From Metellina segmentata (lineage: Eukaryota; Arthropoda; Arachnida; Araneae; Tetragnathidae), in contig OX375875.1 of NCBI GenBank assembly GCA_947359465.1, positions 14,967,439 to 15,031,438 on the forward strand: DNA of 64,000 nucleotides, written 5' to 3'. The position numbers and the translations under genes are program-made. Shown here one piece after another: positions 33,405 to 44,291 of the stretch (positions are counted from its first letter, which is position 1; every line of letters starts with the position of its first letter). The notes below the pieces were generated by a model. That model was not told the origin of the DNA and did not search any database. It worked only from the letters and a program-made list of their open reading frames with translations.

Positions 33405-33515
33405 ATCTAGATAGACGAGGTATCTCGTCGTTAGAAGAAAATTTAACGGACCTTGATCCCGTCATCCTGAAAAAAATCGACATTATCTTTATGAAGAGAT
33501 ATCTTGTCGTCAAGA
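33405..33515. repeat. Degenerate GACGAG..CTCGTC dyad units
   Basis: AGACGAGGTATCTCGTCGTT and AGAGATATCTTGTCGTCAAG resemble the unit of the 42-bp array at 59513. Confidence 0.5.
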
Positions 33516-33524
33516 TACTTGAAT

Positions 33525-33650
33525 CGTCATCTGACTGTGGATGAAAATTTTATGGCATATCCTCAGATCTTTGCCTTGGGAATTTATCCAGAACCGTCAC
33601 CAATAGCCCGTTGTGTTGATTTAGTGTGAGTTTTAATTAACTACCTACCA
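33525..33650 (+). mobile_element. SINE subfamily 2, 3' half
   Basis: TCGTCATCTGACTGTGG through CCGTCACCAATAGCCCGTTG to AATTAACTACCTACC. 5' truncated and diverged. Confidence 0.7.
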
Positions 33651-33673
33651 ACCTGTTTAAGTCATATTTATAC

Positions 33674-34312
33674 GCTGACCAACCGGTATAGTGGTTAAAG
33701 TGTTAGCCTCTAGATCGGAAGGCCGACCAACCGGTATAGTGGTTAAGGTGTTAGCCTCTAGATCGGAAGGTTCCTGGTTCGATTCCTGGTACGGGCATGG
33801 ATGTTTGTAAACGTATGGTGTAGAGGCGGCTGGTGCACCTTCAATCTGTCGTGGCCGAAAGTCCTTACGTTGGGTTGGCGTGGAAGTTTGGAGAGTTGGG
33901 TGCCAGCTCAGGTGTTGCTTCGTCATCTGACCGTGGTTCAAAATTACGAGTTGTTGTCCTCGGATCTTTCCCTTAAGGGACTGATAACGGACCGTCGTCA
34001 ATAGCTCGTTGTGTTGCTCTAGTACGACGTTAACTAAAATTACCAATTACCAATTACCTAGATCGGAAGGTTCCTCGTTCGAATCCGGGTCAGGGCATGG
34101 GTGTTTGTAAGCGTATGGTGTAGAGGCGCCTGGTGCACCTTAAATCTGTCGTGGTCGAAATCCAGCTCAGGTGTTGCTTCGTCATCTGACCGTGGTTCAA
34201 AATTACGGAGTGTTGTCGTCGGATCTTTCCCTTCGGGGACTGATCCCGGACCGTCGTCAATAGCCCGTTGTATTGCTCTCTTACGACGTTAACTAAAATT
34301 TCCAAATTATCA
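33674..34312 (+). mobile_element. Host SINE (subfamily 1) interrupted by a second SINE
   Basis: The head is at 33674-33721 and the body resumes at 34070 with GTTCCTCGTTCGAATCCGGG. The middle is a complete later SINE. The body lacks part of the CTCACGTTGGG segment. Confidence 0.85.
33722..34058 (+). mobile_element. SINE inserted within a SINE
   Basis: Complete subfamily 1 copy with an 11-bp duplication TAGATCGGAAG (33711-33721 and 34059-34069), made of the host SINE's own tRNA-like head. Tail AAAATTACCAATTACCAATT. Confidence 0.9.
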
Positions 34313-34757
34313 TATCTATACTTAAAATATCATGACAGAGCCCTGTTTCTATATCGACACACACCAAGACTTTGTGTCAGAATTTGTTCTCGTGGTAGAT
34401 GGTCTGTAGTTGACATGATCTAACGTAAATCCGTGGTAAGTTGTCCTATGGATCAATCATCATGTTTCTTCATCCTGTCTATCTGTCACAGCCGACATTG
34501 TGATCAAACTCTCAAGTCCTCGTTCAAAATCTCCAATATTATTTCGGATAACTAGTCTCTGGAAAGTCTGAAAACGAAAGGTTTGTGTCTGTTGGCGAAC
34601 AGAATGAAGTCGAAAATGAGAATTCACTGAATTCTTTATGGAATTTATTTGTAATAGTAAATGAGAGTATTCCTGACATACATGACTGCATTAATATCGA
34701 TAACGGCGTTGCAGTATGGTCTTAGGTGATCACACACACACACCAGCTAGTTACCTA
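34313..34757. other. No recognisable feature
   Basis: Mixed-composition intronic sequence with an ACACAC run near 34733. No gene seen. Confidence 0.4.
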
Positions 34758-35156
34758 CATCGACCTTAAAATGAAATAGACAGACCATGTAGGCGGTAAT
34801 GGTAATTTTATTTAACGTCGTACTAGTGCAACACAACGGGATCAGTCCCTTATGGAAAAGATCCGAGGACAACACCTCGTAATTTTGAACCACGGTCAGA
34901 TGACGAAGCAACACCTGAGCTACCATGTAGGCGGAGTCACTGTCGTAAGATCTTTGAAGGATAAATCACAAATCGAATTCACCGCTTGGCTATGGCCTAG
35001 TGCTTTTGATTACGGTGGATTGCCATTTTAACCAATTAATAATATAAGATTTATGCTTTTACCCATAACCACGTGACACATCTTGAAACCGAGAACTGGG
35101 ACACATAACATGAAGCTGCGAGCCCATGCTCTGTCTATTTAATTTTAAGGTCGATG
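34758..35156. mobile_element. MITE with CATCGACCTTAAAAT ends, hosting a SINE
   Basis: Left end CATCGACCTTAAAATGAAAT and right end ATTTAATTTTAAGGTCGATG form about 30 bp of inverted repeat. Related ends appear near 25334 and 54420. The target duplication was not resolved. Confidence 0.6.
34797..34921 (-). mobile_element. 5'-truncated SINE, reverse orientation
   Basis: A 13-bp duplication ACCATGTAGGCGG flanks it at 34784-34796 and 34922-34934. Only the 3' part of the SINE is present, truncated near CAGCTCAGG. Clean 5' truncation with a target duplication implies LINE-type retrotransposition. Confidence 0.88.
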
Positions 35157-35661
35157 GTTAACTGTTGAATTCGTACATAAAAAAATGTGAACATGTGAGC
35201 GACGAAGTCGAAAATGTGTAAATACTTTCACCAACTAATAGAACACGCGCCGGCTTTAAAAAAAATGAAAAATTACCTAACGTCAGATCAAAAGGTACTG
35301 AATACACATTTACAAAATTACAGTACAGTGATAAATTTTAAATATACCCGATCGTTTCTTCAGCAATGCATATTGATTAAATTCTGCGCCTACTTGAGTG
35401 TCGGATAATCGAAGTTAACTGCACTGCTAGCCAGGTTATATTGTTTCGTGTGTGACTTAAAAAGTAAATTCACAAATTACTCTGATCAGTTTTAATTATT
35501 CTTTCTATGCACTGTGTTATTTCGAATTATCTCTTCTGTTGAATGTTTATCTTTCTACTCTGAAAGATAATACAATCTTTCCATTCCAGCGAAGATTAGC
35601 CGTACGAAATTAGTTTACCGTATGATTATATGTACATAAATTATAACGACAACCCGTATTT
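35157..35661. other. No recognisable feature
   Basis: AT-rich, no gene or repeat recognised. Confidence 0.4.
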
Positions 35662-35678
35662 GATTTGTCATTAGTAAT

Positions 35679-36001
35679 GGTAATTTTAGTTAACGTCGTA
35701 CTAGAGCAACCCAACGGGCTATTGACGACGGTCCGGGATCAGTCCCTTAAGGGAAAGATCCGAGGACAATACTTCGTAATTTTGAACCACGATCAGATGA
35801 CAAAGCAACACCTGAGCTGGCACCCCACTCTCCAAACTTCCACACCAACCCAACGTGAGGACTTTCGACCACGACAGATTTAAGGTGCACCAGCCGCCTC
35901 TACACCATACGCTTACAAACATCCATGCCCGGACCCGGATTCGAACCAGGAACCTTCCGATCTAGAGGCTAACACCTTAACCACTATACCGGTTGATCGG
36001 C
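35679..36001 (-). mobile_element. Full-length SINE (subfamily 1), reverse orientation
   Basis: A 17-bp duplication GATTTGTCATTAGTAAT flanks it at 35662-35678 and 36002-36018. Complete head with B-box (GGATTCGAACC in reverse). It lies directly beside another reverse SINE. Confidence 0.9.
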
Positions 36002-36011
36002 GATTTGTCAT

Positions 36012-36705
36012 TAGTAATTTTTAGTTACTGTCGTACTAGAGCAACACAACGGGCTATTGACGACGATCCGGAATCAATCCCTAAAGGGAATGACCCGAGG
36101 ACAACACCATGTAATTTTGAACCACGGTCCAATAACGAGGCAACACCTGAATCTGGCACCCTAATATCCTAGCTTCCTCACCAACTCACGGCCACGACAG
36201 ATTAACCTTTGATGTGATTCGGTGCTTAGATTTTGTCAATAGTCGGCAGCAACGGCTTTTCTCCTGATTCTCCGAGACCCCATACCTAATTGCCTAACTT
36301 TACCGATAGGGCCGTGAGTGGCATTCACAGCTGACACTTTCCTTTCATTTTATCTTTTAGCGTGAGAAGAGAAATCACCTGCCGACTTTCTGCTTTCCCC
36401 AAAGCGTTCACACCTCACGGTCGGCGGGGTAGGTGGCCAACGAACAAAAGAAGCTATCCTTTAGGAAGTCAGTCGCTGTCAGCTCGTAAATGGTGATCGA
36501 TGCCAGCGGTCACTTAAAAGTTGGATAACATTCACCGCTACCATGCTGCTGGTGTAAGCGATATTTTAGTGGTAACAAAAGTCTATCTGCCGCATCGTAA
36601 AGGTTAAAGGTTTACCATACGGTTACAAACATCCATTCACTGATCCGGATTAGAACCAGAAACCTTCCTATGCCTCCTTAGCCTCCAGACCGGTTGGTTG
36701 GCAAA
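36012..36705 (-). mobile_element. Older reverse SINE, interrupted
   Basis: Tail and body at 36012-36203 (CGTACTAGAGCAACACAACG ... CACGGCCACGACAG) and head at 36607-36705 (CATACGGTTACAAACATCCA ... AGACCGGTTGGTTGGC). The middle is a 400-bp insertion. Confidence 0.75.
36205..36604. mobile_element. 400-bp insertion in the SINE, probable small DNA element
   Basis: Starts ACCTTTGATG and ends CGTAAAGGT between TA dinucleotides. Terminal complementarity is only about 6 bp. It contains an exon-like segment 36361-36428 (acceptor TTATCTTTTAG, donor GGTAGGT) that is probably coincidental. Confidence 0.4.
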
Positions 36706-37160
36706 TTTGATTTGAAATCTGTACTAGACCTTGTCCTGTGCGATGGAACTCAAAGAAATCTTGCAGTGGCATTCGAGTTTCCATAATCGGAAAACCTCTC
36801 AGAACTCGCAACCCTCCCCTGTAACAAAAATCCCCCAGAGTTGGAATGAATTCGAGAACAACCGCGAGGGAGTTCTTTCGTTCCAGACCTTCCAACGGGC
36901 AACAGGTTAGCCGGAACACACCAGAAATCACTTTGCGAAACCCGAAATCTGGAAAAGCCCACCCCAACGGCTCCGGAATTCTTAATGCCTCGAATTCTTT
37001 TCGGAACAGGAGAGACCTTCGTGCTCTGAAAAAGATATGCAAATGAAGATGAATACATCATGGAAATGTGAAAAGGTGAATGCCAGCGGGGGCAAGAGGA
37101 GGAAATGCGGTAGTAGCACCACACCCTCTCGGTTGCAGTTAATGCTACCTTGTCCACCGT
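36706..37160. other. GC-richer unexplained segment
   Basis: Less AT-rich than its surroundings, with open frames on both strands (36750-37157 minus and 36846-37046 plus), none with a motif I recognise. It could be a transposon fragment, a processed pseudogene or a regulatory element. The following 37161-37690 is T-rich with nothing recognised. Confidence 0.35.
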
Positions 37161-37689
37161 GTTCTCTTAAAATGTTCTGCGAGTTATAGTTCTGCGTTTC
37201 TTTGGCAGTGTCGTGGGTTTTGTAATTTCTGTACAGGATAGCGTTTAAGCCATCCTTTTTGGATTTTGCGTGGCGGGGCTTTTTTTGGACTCGGTAGTTG
37301 TCCTGTTTAACAGTGGAACGTTTATTTTAATTGCCTTGTAGTAAGTGTTTTATGTATTTTTAAGCAGTGTATTGGTAGTTTAGGTTTTTTTTTGCTGATT
37401 CGTGAGTAGATAATTTGAGGTTTAGATTTTAAATTACTGCTTGTAAAATGGGGGAATGGAAAAGTTTATGGAAATGGTTTGTGGTTGAACACTGGCACAT
37501 TACCAATATTCCTATAATACAGAATTGAAACTGAAGATATCTATGTATTTCACATTCTGAAACCGGCGTGAATTGCGTCACTCATTTTTATTGAAAGTTC
37601 TACGCTATAAAGACATTTTAATTAAAAATCTCATTGAAGGAATAATAATGCATCAATTACAGTCAATACTCCGAGGCGTTTCGACGAGA

Positions 37690-37990
37690 TATCCTGGCCT
37701 AGACATGGTAAATTTCGATAATGAAGTTAATTTCGATAATTCGATTACATCATCTGATTGGTCCAGTAGACTTAGAACTATACTTTGACCATTTCGCCAT
37801 TTTTGTCGCAGCTCCTTAGAAATGTGCATTCAAACATCTACCGTGTGCTAGGATGTTATACTGTAAAACGAGGAGAAAGAATTCTAAATCGGCCAACCAT
37901 TTAAATTATTTACAGAGCAGTCACGTGACAACTAGTCAAAAGGATGGTCGTATTTTTCAAAACTCTCAATATCAATGTCCAATATACTTA
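37690..37990 (+). repeat. Dispersed repeat Y, copy 1
   Basis: CATTTTTGTCGCAGCTCC ... AATCGGCCAACC ... CAGTCACGTGACAACTAGTC matches 60050-60330 in the same order and orientation. Diverged; class unknown. Confidence 0.6.
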
Positions 37991-38005
37991 TATTTCATAT
38001 CTATA

Positions 38006-39125
38006 GGGGAACGATGGATAAGAGTACGCGGGCGGCAAAGAATACGCAGGGTAATTTCACCTTGTTGGAAACACTGAAGAGAATCGCCATTGTGACGTTA
38101 TAATTTTGCTGCTACTACTTTGTTAAAATACAACTTATCATCATCGATTTTGCTACACTTCGTTTTCAATTTACAAGGAAAAATTCAGTTTTCTTACTTT
38201 TCTATGTAAATTTTCGATCATAGAACACAAGTGTTTGTCATTATATACAGTGAAATAATTTTGATAAACTTATTTCAGATTAAAGCATATGTCATAAGCT
38301 ACTAGTTGGTGAAGCTTGAGTTTATCTTTTTGTGACATGCTGCCATTTAGCAGCGGTTTAGTCAAGCGTAAACGAAGAGGTTAAGAGCTCGCAACATATT
38401 TTACCTATGCCTGCAGAAAATTCTACCTTCAGTAAAATTAATGTTAGCATTCATTCATTTTTACCGCTTCTAAAGCAAAAGAAAAACGAAAATGTTTACC
38501 AGAAATAAAGAGACCTGCACTTAAGTCTGAAATCATGACATCTTCGCCTATTAAGGCTCTTTTAGGAGATAAAGAAAAAACAAAAGGTAAAGATTCACAA
38601 CAAATCAGAAAAGGGAAGTGAGAAGGTAAATATAAAATAAACAAATCTTAAAAATGGATTGACTTTTCTTATTACGACCAACAACCATACACGAGCTCAG
38701 CCCAGCCATTGTTTCCTGCTGAAGATGATACTTTAGTTATTAGCCCATGATGTGTGTGTGACAGTTCTTATAACGAAGACTGGATTCAAAGTGGATTGTG
38801 CAAAGATTGGTTACACGAGGATTGCAGTGCATACGAAGGCAATGGGCCTTTTGTATGCGACTATTGTTAAGACAGGTCCGGTGCGTACTCTTTGCCATCC
38901 TACCTGACTACTCTTACCCTCCATGTAGGGCAACAGTACGCAATTTTAATTTTGTATATTATATTTTTCTTACTTAAATGATAAGAGATAAAATCATGTA
39001 GCCTGTACTTATTGATTCACAGTTAAATAAAGTACATTGTGTAAAATTGTGAAGCCTATTTCTTAATTACTTGACTTTGTATAAATAAAAAAACACTAGG
39101 TGCGTACACTCACCCTCCTTTCCCC
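38006..39125 (+). mobile_element. Pogo-like element, decayed
   Basis: Ends GGGGAACGATGGATAAGAGT ... and ... CACTCACCCTCCTTTCCCC are imperfect inverted repeats (about 25 bp) flanked by TA. The interior keeps the C-terminal part of a pogo/jerky-type transposase. The catalytic part is deleted. Confidence 0.75.
38751..38870 (+). pseudogene. C-terminal Cys-rich (PHD-like) end of a pogo-type transposase
   Basis: A 39-codon open stretch to TAA has the Cys/His pattern CVCDSSYNEDWIQSGLCKDW then LHEDCSAYEGNGPFVCDYC. Zinc-binding tails like this occur on many arthropod pogo/Tigger-type transposases (from memory). Upstream, SSPIKALLGDKEKTKGK near 38535-38585 is the usual basic linker, with a stop between the two parts. 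Confidence 0.65.
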
Positions 39126-39219
39126 TACTCTATGACAAAAAAAAATTGACGCACAGAAAAGGAGTGGTCCAGGAGTTGATCGGCTCCATCCTTTTGGAAC
39201 GGTGCTGACTGGTGACGTA

Positions 39220-39780
39220 CAGTCTTTAGTGACGAGTCCAGTTTCCTGGACTGACCCACGCTGACCTGGGTACGTACCCAGGTCAGCGTGGGGATCTTGC
39301 TCCGACTATCACACGCCACACATGCCCACAACAGGGCGTTATGGTCTGGGGTGTCATCTCCTTTGATAGCCGGATCCCTTTGGTAGTCATTTCTGGCACA
39401 CTTACAGCACAGCGGTTCGTAGACGACATTCTGCGACTGGTTGTGTTATCGTTCCTTTTTCGATACCCTGACTTACTTTCCAACAAGATAATGCCCGGCC
39501 GCACACGGCACGAGTTGATATGAATTATCTTCAAGCTTTCCCAACACTTCCTTGTCCAGCTAGGTATCCTGATCTCTCTCCCATAGAGCACATTTGAGAC
39601 TTTATGAAAAGGCGATTGCAACCATCCCGGAATGTTGACCATTTAGCCTGACAGTTGGAGACGGCAGAAAATTTTCCGAAGGACACCAACCGGGAACGTT
39701 TTTAGTCTATTCCACGCCATGTGACAGCTTGCATCCAAGCCACAGGTAGACCAACGTCTTATTGACTTCTTCCCATTGTA
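39220..39780 (+). pseudogene. Tc1-like transposase, C-terminal half, frameshifted
   Basis: GVMVWGVISFDSRIPLVVIS, then SGTLTAQRFVDDIL, then in shifted frames RPHTARVDMNYLQAFPTLP and ARYPDLSPIEHI with the third catalytic Glu, ending in PRHVTACIQATGR. Stops and frameshifts are present. Confidence 0.85.
39255..39292. repeat. 38-bp perfect palindrome
   Basis: CCCACGCTGACCTGGGTAC is followed immediately by its exact reverse complement, with no loop. It lies inside the Tc1 remnant near the first catalytic Asp region. Confidence 0.95.
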
Positions 39781-39919
39781 ATGGACAAACTCTGAAATAA
39801 ATCGTCAAATTGTACTGGAATTTCAATTATTTGTTTTTCTATGTTCTTCACATCGACCATTTTATATCGCAATAGGATAATTCCTTCTTGGAACGTCAAT
39901 TTTTTTTTGTTATAGAGTA

Positions 39920-41225
39920 TATTTCATATCTATGTTCAAAATGGACCAACACCCATGTATTCCGCCTGAATCGAACACCATGGTCCTTTAGATCTATAAA
40001 ACATCACCCAGAGCACTAAAACAATTGATCCGTTGCAGACAAAATTAATGCATATAATACATTTCCAAATGTTTAAAAATTCAAGATCACAACGTTCTTT
40101 GGGGGGGTTTCGCATATCTATTTAATCACCTATAAACACTCTAATTAAAACTTAGGTTAAAGTCCAAAGAGAAGAGTGCGTCACATAAAAATACGGAAAG
40201 TCTACCTCTGCAGTTGCTTTTGACAAAAGTTCATTGTTCAGAAAAAGTCACTTTTAAGCAATCTTACTTTTAATGTTGTTGCTAATGTATTCATACACAA
40301 AGCAGAATATACGTGATTTTTTTGCAGTACTTTCATCAGAACGATAACAATACACACATAGCATCAAAATAAAGCTAGAAAACCTGCTCAGTTAACAAAA
40401 AAATCTCGAGTGATTTTTTGATTAATATGCTCTCCGCGCTACCTTGAAACATACTCCCACTAATCCAAAATTAATATTCCCTACACTAACCCGATACTGT
40501 AACTACATACCAAATTCAGCTAATTCCCTTTGAACCCTCTGGGAAATACTTACCACGCACACTATCTGGTAGTTTAAAAACAATCGCGGCACAGCAGTAT
40601 ATCGGAATAATAATTTGGTATGGAACTCAGACCGATATAGATAACTTATCCTGCTTCCGATATATTTGCAGGTTTCGGCTGATTACCTGGTGTCTTTAGT
40701 AACGGTTAGCCGGCGGCTCCACAACAGCAGGGGAAATGGGACATCAGTTATCGATAAGAAACAAAACTGGAAGGAATAACGCAATTAAAATATGCAACAG
40801 CCATTCCCCTTCGTATTGTCTTTCACTTCGGGGCAATTGTATTGGCGTAATAGAATGCGGTAGCACCAACATAAGGAAACTTGGTTTATAAAAACTAATA
40901 AGCTCTGGTAGTAATGTAATGTAATACAAAAAATGTGCGCTTATTAATTGCATATTTGTAATATATTGTATTATATAATTATTCCTTTCGATTGAGCTGT
41001 TGAAATCGACTTTCTTTTCCTGATCCTTATCCTGTGCATTAACCAATTTTTACGCCACTGTAATCCTGATCAAATTTCCATCCACATGCTGATAAAAGTT
41101 TTGAAACTATACTATCTGAGGCTCAGACTGACCTCAAACTGAAAACAAATGGACGTTGAGAAAGAAGATTGATTTTTACGTAGTTGCATTTTTAGAAAGA
41201 ATTATTTCTGAACCAAACATTTTTG
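39920..41225. other. No recognisable feature
   Basis: AT-rich. A 100-codon minus-strand open stretch at 40744-41046 has no motif and is not called. Confidence 0.4.
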
Positions 41226-41230
41226 ATAAT

Positions 41231-41345
41231 ACTAAGGGGCCCGCCCCCTGCTCGCTAACGCTCTCCAACCCCCGGAGGATTGCTTCGCAATCCTCGTTGG
41301 TTCGCTGCGCGAACATATGCTCGCTTCACTCGCATCAATGAAGAC
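41231..41345. repeat. GC-rich segment with hairpins
   Basis: Contains GAGGATTGCTTCGCAATCCTC-type and GTTCGCTGCGCGAAC perfect stem-loops and repeated GCTCGC motifs in otherwise AT-rich DNA. Similar GCGAAGC-loop hairpins occur at 6250-6345. Origin unknown, possibly a transposon end. Confidence 0.5.
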
Positions 41346-41888
41346 ATGTGTACTAGCATAAGAGAGAATGTTTACAAAATATGATATTCCAAAAAAAAAA
41401 ATTTCAAATTTAAATTTTTTTGCTGTTTTTCAGAAAATATATATACAGTACCTATGGAATCAGAATTCAAATGAATACTTTGAGCAAATTTGGCTCGAAA
41501 TGTTAGCGCTGATTTGGAAATTGAATACCCATCATGTTGTTTGTGTGTACATTTACCCCTGCACTCGAGCCACCCACGCCTTTTTATTGAGTTTGTTGTC
41601 GAAAGTTGTAGTGCAAGCGTCTTGTTGAACTATAATTGTTGGCACTGAAAAGGACCTTTTTTTTTTAAATGGCCCTGAAAAGATCCTACGCTTTCTTTGA
41701 TTTCTATTATTAACTGCAACAGCTCGACTAAAATTAATTTTTTTTCAATAAAATTTCATCCGATAACGCTATAAATTCAATGGAAGCGCGAGGCTTCGTG
41801 ATAAACAAACAATCATACAATGTTGCCAAAACACGATTACAAATAACGCCTTTTTTGCGTGCCACGTAAGAGAATTATATATATAGAT
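41346..41888. other. No recognisable feature
   Basis: AT-rich, no gene seen. Confidence 0.4.
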
Positions 41889-41889
41889 A

Positions 41890-42200
41890 GTCACTGTAGC
41901 CTTGTTGAATGAGTAACGGACTAGCGATCGGAGGGTTGCAAGTTCGTATCCAACCAAAGACCGTCGTGTACAAAAGGGCAGGTGCATGTTGATCTGCCGG
42001 GGCCTCAAATATCCTCACGTTGGCGTGGTGTGAAGGTTTGGAGAGTGGCTGCCAGCTCAACGTGACCTCTTCATCTGACCGTGGCTCGAAACAACGTGGA
42101 GTTGAACTCGGATCTTTCCATTGAAGGATTAATCCTGGACCATCACCAATAGCCCGTTGTGTTTCTCTAGTGGACGTTAAGTTCCTGCCTATCTAATTTT
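41890..42200 (+). mobile_element. SINE subfamily 2, near complete
   Basis: Head AGTAACGGACTAGCGATCGG with a B-box-like GCAAGTTCGTATCC, then ACCGTCGTGTACAAAAGGGC, CTCACGTTGGCGTGGTGTG, CATCTGACCGTGG and the CCCGTTGTG tail. Diverged. Confidence 0.8.
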
Positions 42201-42768
42201 TTCATAAATGTTTTGAATAATATTTAACCGTGATCAGTAGGGTGGGCCGAAAAGCACTTTTTTTCGAAATCGCTATTCTAATAGCGCGGAAAGGGTTCTC
42301 TCTGGGTTCAATAAACACGGTGTAAAATATTTTTTTGATTGGATAGTATCTTCTGCCCCCGCATCGTACTGGAATTTTCGAAATTTGGGTAAATATTGCA
42401 ATTTTTACTCGGCGTAGGAAATATAATTATTTTTCAATATTGCTATTCTAATTGTGCGGAAGAAGTGCCCACTATGTTAAATAAGAAAGGTGTAAGATAT
42501 TTTTTCTATCGAATTATATCTTCTGGTCCCGCATCGCAATTGAAATTTTGCAGTTTTTGAAAAAAAAGTGCATTTTTTTATGTGTTATAAAAATAAATAA
42601 AACATGAAAAATAGATGGGATCAAACAATATTTATAGCTGTATTGTACTGTACATTTGATTATATTGCCTAAAAATTATTAAATAGTAGCTGAGTAACAT
42701 TATATTAATATAATATTTGTTAAGAATATTGTAACCATAGAATGTTATGACATGCCAATATCAAAAGT

Positions 42769-43431
42769 TTAATTACTCTTAATCAGCAGGAAGAGGCTTG
42801 AAATCAGCCTTATAATCGAATTCAGACATATAATTGATCGGGAAAAGAATGTGGATCGAATGAACCCGTCTCTACTTTGAAACCCATAAATTTTTGTGGA
42901 TGCTTCTGTCATTAACTTGACCCACCGTTCAACGGCCTGTATGTGACATGGGAAGTGAACAAAGTCCCATTCAGGATTTTTTTTATCACGCACAATGGAA
43001 CTAAATATAGCAGTAGATATATCACGGAGGATTGGTGGAGAATTAGTAATTGATGACCAGTCAATCAATTTAGTACAGTCAACAGCTTCAAAATTCAGTT
43101 TTGGTGGGAGAAATACACGTACTGACTTTACATTGGAAGATGACTCTCTAGACTTAATTATACGTCGTGCAGCAAGTTCTCTGATGTGCGGTCTTTCATC
43201 CTTCAACATACACATCAAGATATTCTCGGGATGTGCAAAGAACGAATTTCGACAAATTACTCCATCAACGACGTCCTTGAGTTCTTGAGATAAATACCTG
43301 GATTTAGAAATACTATTCCACACATGCTTAGCTCCATCTTTCAGCAAGTGTTTAGACTTTATATCAAACCAGTTTGGAGTGTAAACTTTCATAACAAACT
43401 CAGCGATTTGTTTCAACTGGAGAACTAACAT
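42769..43431 (-). CDS. C-terminal part of an unclassified transposon protein
   Basis: A 220-codon open stretch has HPENILMCMLKDERPHIREL, then AARRIIKSRE, KLNFEAVDCTKLIDW, FPCHIQAVERWVKLMTEAS and SRDGFIRSTFFSR. I recognise the combination His-Pro-Glu-Asn...Gln-Ala-Val-Glu-Arg...Thr-Glu-Ala-Ser...Arg-Asp-Gly-Phe-Ile as recurring in uncharacterised arthropod mobile-element proteins, but I cannot name the superfamily. QAVERWVK is only loosely like the hAT Glu-Arg motif. It lies between the long inverted ends and is probably part of the element's transposase. The frame is intact here but the protein's upstream part is broken. Confidence 0.6.
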   Translation of the reverse strand: MLVLQLKQIAEFVMKVYTPNWFDIKSKHLLKDGAKHVWNSISKSRYLSQELKDVVDGVICRNSFFAHPENILMCMLKDERPHIRELAARRIIKSRESSSNVKSVRVFLPPKLNFEAVDCTKLIDWSSITNSPPILRDISTAIFSSIVRDKKNPEWDFVHFPCHIQAVERWVKLMTEASTKIYGFQSRDGFIRSTFFSRSIICLNSIIRLISSLFLLIKSN

Positions 43432-44087
43432 ATAGTCTTAGAACTCTGTTCGCTGTTGTTAGCCAAATAATGGTAATGGACCAGGATTGCGTCGACAAAA
43501 TTCATCAGGACAATTACCCAATCGTACCGCTTGAGATATTTCTAGTAAGTACATTTGATCCTTGCTTAAGTCACGTCTGTTATTGGTAAATCGCCGTCAA
43601 TAATTTTGAAAGTTGTCACTGGCAAAGTTTCACATGTAAGGAGCGCCTACTCAATATTATCAAAATATGATTTTGGACCATTTGCTGGCCCATCCAACGT
43701 TTCAAACAGATGCCTCAGAGTTAGTTCTTTAAAATGCAGGATACATATTACCCATTGCAGAAGTTTATCAAGTTTCATTTCCTAACACCGAATTACACCA
43801 GATTTCCATCCGGTATTAAAAAATGTGCAGTCACAGCCAATTGCCAGAAGCTGAGAAAGATCTCTTGTGATCCCTTCAAATATCCGATAATAGTCGCGGA
43901 AATCTGTTTTGCGGTGCCAAATGATGGACTCAAATGAGTAATTTAACGTGAACCTGATTCTTCAATAGGAGATAAATGTTCCTCTTTTGCTTTTCTTGTG
44001 TATCTTTAAGTATCTACTATCTCCTCTATCAATGTAAAATCTTTGCGACCACCGAAATACAGCCTCTTCAACAGTAATGCCTGAGCT

Positions 44088-44291
44088 TCACTTTAAAACT
44101 TGAAATTTTAAATCCTTTCTAACTTTAGCCTTTTCGCTTCGCAGCTTGTTTTTGTAAACCACCAAATCTGAGTAGTTGCTAGTTATGAGATCGACGTCGT
44201 GAATAACTCTTGAAGCAATTGCAACCACAGCCTGGTCCGAGACTCCAAACCTGTCGGCAACCACATCAGCTGAAGGGAGGCCATGTCGCAT
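44088..44291 (-). pseudogene. Upstream fragment of the same transposon protein
   Basis: A 67-codon stretch reads LPSADVVADRFGVSDQAVVA followed by an IASRVIHDVDLI segment and a Lys/Arg-rich end. Such FGVSD...IAS blocks accompany the C-terminal part at 42769 in related elements (from memory). The region between (43432-44087) holds frameshifted remnants. Confidence 0.5.

Larger units (their letters stand above)
39128..39917 (+). mobile_element. Tc1-like element, internally deleted
   Basis: Inverted ends CTCTATGACAAAAAAAAATT and AATTTTTTTTTGTTATAGAG are flanked by TA. The left TA (39126-39127) is also the right TA of the pogo-like element. At 790 bp, the 5' half of the transposase is missing. 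Confidence 0.88.

Noticed and set aside
36361..36428. Exon-like segment reading REITCRLSAFPKAF in the phase of the Ig exon
   Set aside because: Superficially Ig-like with splice-like borders, but it lies inside a 400-bp insertion within a SINE and lacks the core Trp; most likely chance.
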